Part shown: piece by piece, positions 1-5,124 of the stretch
Layout of the letters: the number at the start of each line of letters is the position of its first letter
Numbering within the stretch: the first letter of the stretch is position 1
DNA from: Chloroflexota bacterium
GTDB taxonomy: Bacteria; Chloroflexota; Dormibacteria; Aeolococcales; Aeolococcaceae
Direction: 5' to 3'
Length of the DNA stretch: 5,124 bases
Assembly (NCBI GenBank): GCA_003491925.1
Contig: DNAU01000022.1
Span: 1-5,124, forward strand
The notes under the pieces: generated by a model
What the model saw: the letters and a program-made list of their open reading frames with translations, nothing else
What the model was told of the DNA's origin: nothing
Database searches by the model: none
Made by a program: the position numbers and the translations under genes

Positions 1-372
1 GTTGTAGACGCAGACGTCCTGCTGAGGTCCCAGGGGCACGATCACCCGGTTAGGCAGGTTGGTCCCCCCGTTGACGTTGAGGTTGGAGAAGGCGGGCGTT
101 CCGCTCGGACAGGTGCCACCGGCTCCGGCGGGCTCCACCGCCATGTAGGTGGGAGAGGTCCCCGAGACCGCGGTCAGGTTGAGGGCGACCGCTGCGGCGG
201 TGCTGTTGGCGGGCACCGAGGAGGAGCAGGTGGGGTCACCGGTGGGGCAGCCGGAGACCACCACCCTGGTCCACTGGCCGGGGCCGAGGAGGTCGTCGCT
301 GTGGGTCCCCGAACAGGCGGTCCCGGTGCCCTGGCGGGTGTCGCAGATCCGGAGCGGGGCGATGGGGTGGAA
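1..372 (-). repeat. Cys repeat copy 2 of the GH25-like protein (subtype B), cut by window edge
   Basis: The copy starts FHPIAPLRICDTR and runs to VCVYN at the left edge, so roughly the last strand and the GYF/GWF end are missing. It has the first pair Cys418/Cys428, the subtype B pair Cys496 (loop GGTCPSGTP) and Cys529 (VCVYN), and PNRVI in place of ANLV. A further close pair, Cys450 and Cys457 (GCPTGDPTC), is found in no other copy in the window. Confidence 0.78.
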
Positions 373-1596
373 GAGACCGGGGACATCCGAGGAGCCGGCG
401 GGGGCCGCGAAGTAGCCCTCGACGTCGACCGCGATGTTGAGGGAGCCCAGCGAGTTGTAGATGCTCACCCGGCCGCCGCCGCCGAGGGCCACCACCACCA
501 GGTTGGCCTGGTTGACATCGGCATCGACGTTGAGGTTGGAGGTGTCGGGGAGGGCATACCCGGTGGGGTAGACGGTGAGCGCGGTGGCGGCGGTGTCGCT
601 GATGGCGGTGACGTTGAGGACCACCGACTGGGCGCTGGACGGCACCGACTGGCCCGAGGGGCCGTCCACACCGGTGATCTGTACGCCGAGGGTGCCTCCC
701 TGAGTCAGGGGGTGACCGCTGCACGCGGTGGTGTTGCTCGCCCTGGTGTCGCAGACCCGGAACGGGGCGAGCGGCGTGTACGCGCCGGGGCCCTTCGGAG
801 CGTTCCAGAGCAGGCTCTCATCGGCCGCGTCGAACTCGTCGACGTCGACGCTGGGCCAGCTGCCCGCGGAGAAGCCACCGTCTTCCAGGTACTGCCAAGC
901 GACCGTCGTATTCGAGCAGGGGGGGGTGGAGGGGTTCCACGCCGGCGCGGCAGCCTCCGTCGGAGAGGCGTTCCCGTAGTTGGGCTCCGGCTCGTCGCTC
1001 CAGAGGACAACGCCCGTGCTGATCGCCGCCATCACGCTCACCGCCGAGCAGTAGTCCTCGGGGAAGCTCCCGCTGCCGCTGTAAGGGTTCTCGTAGAAGC
1101 CGGGGACATAGCCGCTCGACGATGACTCGAAGGCCGCATACCAGCTCTCGATGTACGACACAGAGATCGGCGAGGAGTTCTCGACGTCGCGAAAGATCGC
1201 CGTGCCCGGGGGCGCACCGAGGCTCTGCGCTTGCTGGATGGCGTTCTGTGCATCCGCCGTGCCGCTGCTGAAGTCGACGCTGGAAGGGTCGGCGATGAGC
1301 ATGATGTAGATGTCCTGCGAGGACAGGTACGAGACCTCGGAGGGGGTAAGCCCAGGGCTTCCGCACGCATTCGACGTTCCCAGGTAGCGCGCCATGAACT
1401 GAGGATTGCCCATGGTCGACTGCGTGCCCGGCACTACCGACTGAGCGGGGTCGCAGGCGTCGATCCCCCAGAGGGTGGCCGTCTGCGCCGAGACCGCGAT
1501 CGGCGACCGCGCGCAGAGGGCGGCCGCCAGGAGCACCGCCACCCCGAGGGTGAGCGCCTGCCTGCCGGGGCGGACATGGCTGTGGCGTGTCTTCAT
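1..1596 (-). CDS. Secreted GH25-like (DUF1906/Rv2525c-type) protein with C-terminal Cys repeats, 3' end cut by window
   Basis: 532 residues are visible and the frame is still open at base 1. Residues 1-37 form a Sec-type signal peptide (basic start, hydrophobic 15-27, likely cleavage after VSA at 35-37). Residues 42-256 look like the glycoside-hydrolase-like Rv2525c/DUF1906 fold related to GH25 lysozymes: GID (Asp46) on the first strand, ARY at 69-71, IFRDVE with Asp137 and Glu139, LW at 198-199, WQY at 234-236 and VDVDEF at 250-255. Asp46, Asp137 and Glu139 match the acidic residues of GH25 muramidases, so peptidoglycan glycan cleavage is plausible but unproven. Cys48, 78, 183 and 227 could form disulfides. 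Two repeats follow (273-396 and 409 onward). The start is the ATG 40 nt after the CHAP gene stop. AGGAG directly abuts it, which is unusually close; an in-frame ATG at 1662 would add 22 residues but has no ribosome site. Fold call is good; substrate is inferred. Confidence 0.85.
   Translation of the reverse strand, partial: MKTRHSHVRPGRQALTLGVAVLLAAALCARSPIAVSAQTATLWGIDACDPAQSVVPGTQSTMGNPQFMARYLGTSNACGSPGLTPSEVSYLSSQDIYIMLIADPSSVDFSSGTADAQNAIQQAQSLGAPPGTAIFRDVENSSPISVSYIESWYAAFESSSSGYVPGFYENPYSGSGSFPEDYCSAVSVMAAISTGVVLWSDEPEPNYGNASPTEAAAPAWNPSTPPCSNTTVAWQYLEDGGFSAGSWPSVDVDEFDAADESLLWNAPKGPGAYTPLAPFRVCDTRASNTTACSGHPLTQGGTLGVQITGVDGPSGQSVPSSAQSVVLNVTAISDTAATALTVYPTGYALPDTSNLNVDADVNQANLVVVALGGGGRVSIYNSLGSLNIAVDVEGYFAAPAGSSDVPGLFHPIAPLRICDTRQGTGTACSGTHSDDLLGPGQWTRVVVSGCPTGDPTCSSSVPANSTAAAVALNLTAVSGTSPTYMAVEPAGAGGTCPSGTPAFSNLNVNGGTNLPNRVIVPLGPQQDVCVYN
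409..780 (-). repeat. Cys repeat copy 1 of the GH25-like protein (subtype A)
   Basis: A 124-residue copy from YTPLAPFRVCDTR to VDVEGYF, beginning about 17 residues after the catalytic-type domain. It has the first pair Cys282/Cys292, a short loop before SNLNV, ANLVVV and VSIYNSLGS, with no second pair: subtype A. The SIYNSLGS segment closely matches the DVYNSLGS segment of copy 3 in the propeller protein. Confidence 0.8.
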
Positions 1597-1636
1597 CTCC
1601 TGGCTCGTATGTCTCGCGGAGTCGGCCTTGCGCTGC
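1597..1636 (-). promoter_or_regulatory. Short CHAP to GH25-like spacer with AGGAG abutting the start
   Basis: The 40-nt gap is too short for a clear independent promoter and I see none, which supports cotranscription of the two genes. AGGAG (1597-1601 on the minus strand) touches the ATG with no spacing, closer than the usual 5-9 nt, so efficient initiation may rely on coupling to the upstream gene or another start. Confidence 0.45.
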
Positions 1637-2668
1637 TCACTCGATCCGGGGCTGCGGCTCATTGGTCGGCGGCAGCGTGCTGATGCCCGGGGGGATGTCC
1701 GACGGCGACGCCCTCGCCGTCAGCGAAGGCGTCGATGGGAGCGGATGCGACCCACTGCCGGAACCGGACACCACCTGACCGGTGGGCAGGAACTGCGTTC
1801 CCCAGGTGCAATCGCACGGCGGGAGGGGCACCGCGGGATCGGTGCCCGAGCCGGACGAGGTCCCCGGGCCCACGGTCCCGATGGTCGGGTCACTCGAGGG
1901 TGCCGTCGTGGGCACCGGCGAGCCCATCGCGGTCGGGGTGGGCGGGGTGATCCGCGAGGAGGGCTCGGCCCCGGATGTGGGCGAGGCGGAGGGGAGCGTC
2001 GCACCCGATCCGGCGACGCCCTGGCGAAGCACGCTCGATTGCAGCCAGCCGAGGATGGGCAGCCCCCAGCGCGGCGGCATGTAGGTCGGGTCCCAGACCC
2101 CGTTGACGTCACCGCCGATGGGGAGCGAGGCGTAGCCGGTGGGGTCGGGATCACCCCAGTTCTGCTCGACGATGTTCACGTAACCGTCGCTGACGCTCGT
2201 GACCACCGCGACGTGGCCGCTCGGGTCGAACGAGGTCTGGTCGAACACCAGCAGGTCACCGAACTGCGGGGCGTAGCTGCCGCCATTGGGCTGCTGCAGG
2301 AAGGGGGGGTTCTGGTAGGGGCCGGTCGCGTACATCTGATAGGCGTAGGCGGCGTTCCAGCCGAAGGGCGGATCTCCATAGGCGATGTCGGCCCAGCGCG
2401 CCGCCAGCTCGAAGCACTCGTACTCCCACCCGTACGATCCCCAGACATCCTCGTCACCATCCCCATTGCTGTAGACGTTGAGGTCGCCGAGCGATGCGTA
2501 CGAGCCGGCCCACGCCGACCCCGGCACCAGGACGGTTCCCCAGGGTATCGTGGCGGCCCGTGCGGGCTGCGACGTGGTGACGATCGCGGCTGCCAAAGCC
2601 ACGGGCAGCAGCATGGCGAGCAGGCGTCGGAGGGGTCGGACATGCCATCCCACAGCGCCCCCCACCAT
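1637..2668 (-). CDS. Secreted CHAP-domain cysteine amidase/peptidase
   Basis: 343 residues from the ATG chosen here. The signal peptide has VRPLRR, a hydrophobic core at about 16-30, and probable cleavage after ARA (36-38). The CHAP domain covers about 54-210: YECFELAARW carries the expected nucleophile Cys85, GDLLVFD precedes SGHVAVV with the general base His152, and VEQNW supplies Glu168/Asn170 as third residue. CHAP enzymes usually cut amide bonds in peptidoglycan stem peptides or cross-bridges, and some act on glutathionylspermidine-type substrates; the signal peptide favours the cell wall. Residues 219-343 are a Pro/Ser/Thr/Gly-rich, probably disordered tail with one CDC motif (Cys285, Cys287) and no domain I recognise. 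The start is uncertain: TTG at 2701 would add 11 residues, GTG at 2653 follows a G-rich stretch, and none has a convincing Shine-Dalgarno. The GH25-like gene follows after 40 nt, so the two are probably cotranscribed. Confidence 0.88.
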   Translation of the reverse strand: MVGGAVGWHVRPLRRLLAMLLPVALAAAIVTTSQPARAATIPWGTVLVPGSAWAGSYASLGDLNVYSNGDGDEDVWGSYGWEYECFELAARWADIAYGDPPFGWNAAYAYQMYATGPYQNPPFLQQPNGGSYAPQFGDLLVFDQTSFDPSGHVAVVTSVSDGYVNIVEQNWGDPDPTGYASLPIGGDVNGVWDPTYMPPRWGLPILGWLQSSVLRQGVAGSGATLPSASPTSGAEPSSRITPPTPTAMGSPVPTTAPSSDPTIGTVGPGTSSGSGTDPAVPLPPCDCTWGTQFLPTGQVVSGSGSGSHPLPSTPSLTARASPSDIPPGISTLPPTNEPQPRIE

Positions 2669-2684
2669 ATGGGGACGCCCCGTA

Positions 2685-2713
2685 CGTCTCCGTGATGTCA
2701 ACCGACGGAGACG
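2685..2713. promoter_or_regulatory. Perfect 9-bp inverted repeat upstream of the CHAP gene
   Basis: CGTCTCCGT at 2685-2693 and ACGGAGACG at 2705-2713 are exact reverse complements separated by 11 nt. The nearer arm is 16 nt upstream of the chosen CHAP ATG. A TTGACA hexamer lies within the spacer on the minus strand. The position suits an operator or an RNA hairpin in the leader. If TTG at 2701 were the true start, one arm would be coding, which favours the later ATG. Confidence 0.4.
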
Positions 2714-2730
2714 CCATCGTTACGGGTCCA

Positions 2731-2754
2731 TCACCGGGATGTGCCATCCCGTGA
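2731..2754 (-). terminator. Second hairpin in the propeller-CHAP spacer
   Basis: Arms TCAC(C)GGGATG at 2731-2741 and CATCCCGTGA at 2745-2754 pair over 10 bp with one bulged base and a 3-nt loop. It lies about 33 nt past the propeller stop. It could be a second terminator or an RNA stability element; again no U-run follows on the minus strand. Its compact loop makes it the best-looking RNA hairpin in the window. Confidence 0.45.
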
Positions 2755-2758
2755 CCGC

Positions 2759-2784
2759 CGCCGGCCCGCTCTGCGCGGCCGGCG
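2759..2784 (-). terminator. GC-rich hairpin just after the propeller gene stop
   Basis: Perfect 8-bp arms (CGCCGGCC at 2759-2766, GGCCGGCG at 2777-2784) enclose a 10-nt loop and begin 2 nt past the stop codon. The position suits an RNA 3' hairpin that ends or stabilises the propeller transcript. No U-tract follows on the minus strand, so it is not a canonical intrinsic terminator. Confidence 0.45.
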
Positions 2785-2786
2785 CC

Positions 2787-5124
2787 CTACTGGAACCAGC
2801 CGACGGCATCGACGATGAAGTTGATGCTGCCCAACGAGTTGTAGACGTCGACCCTGCCGTCGGTCGCGACCGCGACCATGACCAGGTTGGCGATGTTGGT
2901 CTGAGCGGGCGGGTTGAGGTCGGACGTCGTCGGCCGCGACGCGGAGTCCGGATAGGCGGTGAGATACGTGCCCGCGGTGCCGCTCACCGCCGTCAGGTTG
3001 GCGACCAAGGCCATGACGCCCGTCGCGGGTAGTGGTCCCACCCCAGCCACCTGGACGGAGTCGGTGGCGCCACCTGCCAGCGTCTCGCCCTCGCAGACGA
3101 CGTCCTGCCCCGGCCGGGTGTCGCAGATGTGCGTCGGGGTGAGTGGGTGGAAGAGGGTTCCCCCGGTGTCCGAGCCGTTGCCGAACCAGCCGCTGACGTC
3201 GACCACCACGTTGATGATCCCGAGATCGTTGAAGATGCAGACGTAGCCGGTGCCGCCGGACTGGACCACCGTGGCGATCACCCGGTTGGGCTGGTTGGTG
3301 TTGGCCGGGACGTTGAGAGTGGACGCGGTCGGGGGCGTGCCACAGGTGGGCGGACCGCTGCCGCTCGACGTGGGCGGGTACACGGTGAGGAACGTGCCCG
3401 CCGTGCCGCTGACGGCCGTGAGGTTGAGCACCGCGGCCTCGGCGTCACCCGAGGTGGAGACGCCGGTGGCGCCGTCCGTGACCGCCACCAGGCGGGCCTC
3501 GCCCGCGCTGAGCGGGTCGCTGCTCCCGCCGGTGCCGGCGCACAGCGTGCCGGGGGTGCCCTGGTCGCCGCGCGAGTCGCAGACCCGGATGGGCGGGGAG
3601 AGAGCGTGGAACTCGCCCGAGGATCCGGACCCGCCGCTGAAGTAGTAGCCCTCCACGTCGGCCACCACGTCGATGGTGCCGGCGTCGTTGAAGATGCTGG
3701 CGTAACCGGGATTGCCGCCCGACGTGCCGACGGCCACGGTCACCAGGTTGGCGACGTTGTCGCGGGCCGGGGTGTTCAGGTTGGAGGCGTTGGGGACCGC
3801 CTCCCCTGCGGGGAAGACGGTGAGGAAGGTGCCCTGGGTCCCGCTGACCGCGGTGAGGTTGAGCACGACCGCCACCGCCCCGGCGGGGACGACGCTCCCG
3901 CCGTAGCCGGGTGGGGTGTAGCCGCCGACCTGGATGGTGCGCGTCTGGCCCCCCCCGAGGGCACCGCCCGTGCACTGGACGCAGGTGGCCGAGCGGGTGT
4001 CCAGGACCCGGTAGGGGGACAGCGGTTGATAGCGCGTGGCCGGTGGCGGGCTCCCGGTGAAAGCGTCGACGGCGGTGCCGGCCGCCACGTACAGCTGGTC
4101 ATCGGAGGCGGTCGGGGTGGTGAAGTGGTTGGAGTTGGAGCCCGTGATGCTCAGGCTGTCCTCCAGGACCCCGGTGGTCGCTGAGAGGCCCAGCAGCTGG
4201 CCGCCGCCGGCGCTGACCGACCAGACCATTCCGCCGGCCACGGTCGGAGGGTGGGTGGCGACGTCGCTGGTGTTGTACCAGAGCGGCGAGAAATCGTCCC
4301 CGCTGGCCGCGATCTGGACCGCGGCCAGCCCGTCGCTGCAGCCGACAAACACCACGCTGGCGGCATAGGCGAGGCTTCCAAAGGCGGCGTCGCTGGTGGC
4401 GTGGCAGAGCTGATGCTCCGCGAGCTGGCCGCCGATGTGGCCCAGGTCGGTGCTGTTGAGGAGGTACCCGATCCCCGACTTGCCGACCTGGAAGATCCGG
4501 TCACCGGGAAGCTGCAGCGGGGTGCTCGAGCCCAGGTCCTCGTCGTTGGCGTTGTCCTGGTACCAGTTCGAGGGGGCGAAGTAATCGACCGGTGCACCTG
4601 GGGCGAGATCGGTGGGGTCGAGCTTGATCACCCCGTCGCCGTAGTCGTAGGCGTCGGTCGACTGGTCGTGGTTGCTGTTCCCGGTGCCGGCATAGACATA
4701 CCCGTCGGCGTCCTCGGAGAGCCCCCCGGCGGCCCAGATCGCGCCCTGACTGTCCCCTGCGTCCACCTCGCTGGACGCCCACCACGCCAGGCTCCCCGTG
4801 CCCGGTCCCGTCTCCGGGTAGCTGACCACGTAGCCGTGGTAGCCGCCGCAGTCCCCGTCGTTACCCCCCATCGGGATCAGCACCAGCCCGTCGGTGACGA
4901 GCAGCGCACCGCGGTCCTCCATCGCGAGGGCCTCCGAGCTCCAGGTGATGCCGGAGGGGTTGCTGGTGTCGGTCGGGTCCACGTTCGCGGTCCAGCTCAC
5001 GCTCCCGGTGGCCAGGCTGAGGCTGGCCAGCTCGAAGTAGAAGGTGGACGACCCGGTCTGGATATTGGCAACCACATAGATGTTGCCGCCGTCGATGACG
5101 GGTGTGGAGGTGATCCCCTGCGGG
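2787..5124 (-). CDS. PQQ-type beta-propeller protein with three C-terminal Cys repeats, 5' end cut by window
   Basis: 778 residues are visible. The frame continues to the right edge (ITSTPVID just inside it), so an internal GTG at 5075 is not the real start. Residues 1 to about 357 form a beta-propeller of the PQQ-binding-like/BamB superfamily: repeated blade patterns such as VYAGTGNSN (143-151), VIKLDP, FAPSNW (182-187), the GKSGIGYLLN strand (214-223) and VFVGC (258-262). Such propellers bind PQQ in dehydrogenases or act as scaffolds; I see no dehydrogenase signature, so catalysis should not be assumed. Three copies of the repeat follow, at 365-494, 505-647 and 657-778, joined by short Gly/Ser linkers, and the protein ends one residue after the last GWF. 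Secretion is inferred from the composition, the paired cysteines and the secreted neighbours, because the N-terminus is missing. The CHAP gene starts 118 nt downstream. Confidence 0.85.
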   Translation of the reverse strand, partial: PQGITSTPVIDGGNIYVVANIQTGSSTFYFELASLSLATGSVSWTANVDPTDTSNPSGITWSSEALAMEDRGALLVTDGLVLIPMGGNDGDCGGYHGYVVSYPETGPGTGSLAWWASSEVDAGDSQGAIWAAGGLSEDADGYVYAGTGNSNHDQSTDAYDYGDGVIKLDPTDLAPGAPVDYFAPSNWYQDNANDEDLGSSTPLQLPGDRIFQVGKSGIGYLLNSTDLGHIGGQLAEHQLCHATSDAAFGSLAYAASVVFVGCSDGLAAVQIAASGDDFSPLWYNTSDVATHPPTVAGGMVWSVSAGGGQLLGLSATTGVLEDSLSITGSNSNHFTTPTASDDQLYVAAGTAVDAFTGSPPPATRYQPLSPYRVLDTRSATCVQCTGGALGGGQTRTIQVGGYTPPGYGGSVVPAGAVAVVLNLTAVSGTQGTFLTVFPAGEAVPNASNLNTPARDNVANLVTVAVGTSGGNPGYASIFNDAGTIDVVADVEGYYFSGGSGSSGEFHALSPPIRVCDSRGDQGTPGTLCAGTGGSSDPLSAGEARLVAVTDGATGVSTSGDAEAAVLNLTAVSGTAGTFLTVYPPTSSGSGPPTCGTPPTASTLNVPANTNQPNRVIATVVQSGGTGYVCIFNDLGIINVVVDVSGWFGNGSDTGGTLFHPLTPTHICDTRPGQDVVCEGETLAGGATDSVQVAGVGPLPATGVMALVANLTAVSGTAGTYLTAYPDSASRPTTSDLNPPAQTNIANLVMVAVATDGRVDVYNSLGSINFIVDAVGWFQ
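2790..3155 (-). repeat. Cys repeat copy 3 of the propeller protein (subtype A)
   Basis: A 122-residue copy from LFHPLTPTHICDTR to VDAVGWF, one residue short of the end of the protein. It has the first cysteine pair (667 in ICDTR, 677 in VVCEG), a short loop before SDLN, ANLVMV and VDVYN with no second pair, so it is subtype A. The segment encoding NLTAVSGTAGT is closely related at DNA level to that of copy 2. Confidence 0.8.
3183..3611 (-). repeat. Cys repeat copy 2 of the propeller protein (subtype B)
   Basis: A 143-residue copy, the longest complete one, from FHALSPPIRVCDSR to VDVSGWF. It carries the first pair Cys515/Cys528 (RVCDSR and LCAG) and a second pair Cys594/Cys629, with one in an enlarged loop between TVYP and STLNV and one in YVCIFN. 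PNRVI replaces ANLV. These features define subtype B. The two candidate disulfides are inferred from co-occurrence and not shown directly. Confidence 0.8.
3642..4031 (-). repeat. Cys repeat copy 1 of the propeller protein (subtype A)
   Basis: A 130-residue protein repeat starting YQPLSPYRVLDTR and ending VADVEGYY. It has the shared core VVLNLTAVSGT, TFLTVFP, SNLN, VANLVTV and ASIFN. It is subtype A: short loop between TVFP and SNLN, ANLV, and no cysteine before the FN motif. The usual Cys of CDTR is Leu here, but two cysteines sit close together just after it (381 and 384), so the number stays even. Confidence 0.8.

Noticed and set aside
236..1370. Alternative open frames on both strands over the GH25-like gene
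   Set aside because: They overlap a continuous minus-strand frame with signal peptide, GH25-like motifs and repeats, and their products are Arg/Pro-rich and unrecognisable.
1510..1596. Lipoprotein signal at Cys28 of the GH25-like protein
   Set aside because: The residue before the Cys is Leu rather than Gly, Ala or Ser, so it is not a lipobox; a cleavage site after VSA at 35-37 fits better.
2560..2640. Twin-arginine export signal in the CHAP protein (LRRLLAML)
   Set aside because: Only the Arg pair fits; the preceding Ser/Thr and following Phe-Leu-Lys of the Tat consensus are absent, so Sec export is more likely.
1475..2695. Long plus-strand open frame opposite the CHAP gene
   Set aside because: Its product is Arg/Gly-rich without domain or signal features, while the opposite strand encodes a clear CHAP enzyme. 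Long antisense open frames are expected in GC-rich coding DNA.
2673..2701. TTGACA (2696-2701, minus strand) as the -35 box of a CHAP promoter
   Set aside because: No credible -10 hexamer occurs 16-18 nt away; the nearest AT-rich hexamer, CATATG, is 24 nt away and overlaps the start codon.
919..3956. Homopolymer G/C runs of 7-8 in all three genes (919-926, 2303-2309, 3949-3956) as phase-variation tracts
   Set aside because: Runs of this length are expected by chance in DNA this GC-rich, and all three frames are intact. They are, however, plausible places for sequencing errors.
3129..4184. Long plus-strand open frame opposite the propeller-protein repeats
   Set aside because: The product is low-complexity Gly/Ala/Arg/Val with repeats that mirror the repeats on the other strand; no motif, signal or ribosome site supports it.
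2787..5075. Treating GTG at 5075 as the start of the propeller gene
   Set aside because: The frame stays open to the right edge and the upstream residues (ITSTPVID, GGNIY) are typical propeller strand sequence, so the gene begins outside the window.

Overview
This is a GC-rich window with three protein genes, all on the minus strand. They read from the right edge towards the left edge and nearly fill the sequence. Each looks like an extracellular protein: two begin with clear signal peptides, and the third has lost its N-terminus at the right edge. I see no tRNA, rRNA, CRISPR array, insertion sequence, phage gene or plasmid function. Base composition, Ala/Gly/Ser/Thr-rich secreted proteins and the domain types fit Actinomycetota or a neighbouring high-GC lineage such as Chloroflexota or Dormibacterota. 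I cannot choose between these from the sequence alone.

Layout in transcription order. (1) 5124-2787: a PQQ-type beta-propeller of the BamB-like superfamily, 5' end outside the window, followed by three copies of a 122-143-residue Cys-containing repeat. (2) 2786-2669: a 118-nt spacer with three consecutive inverted repeats. (3) 2668-1637: a secreted CHAP-domain cysteine amidase/peptidase with a long Pro/Ser/Thr/Gly-rich tail. (4) 1636-1597: a 40-nt gap. (5) 1596 to the left edge: a secreted GH25-like (DUF1906/Rv2525c-type) domain followed by two copies of the same repeat, with its 3' end outside the window. This last gene is open to base 1 and has no stop.

The two enzyme-like genes belong to families that usually act on peptidoglycan (glycan strand and peptide cross-bridge respectively) and probably share a transcript. 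The first and last genes share the C-terminal repeat, so the set reads as a cell-surface or cell-wall module. Reading the five repeats side by side shows two subtypes, A and B. They differ in a second cysteine pair and in a linked sequence change, and they occur in the order A-B-A in the propeller protein and A-B-(cut) in the GH25-like protein. The repeat is the least explained and most interesting element here; its function is not known to me.
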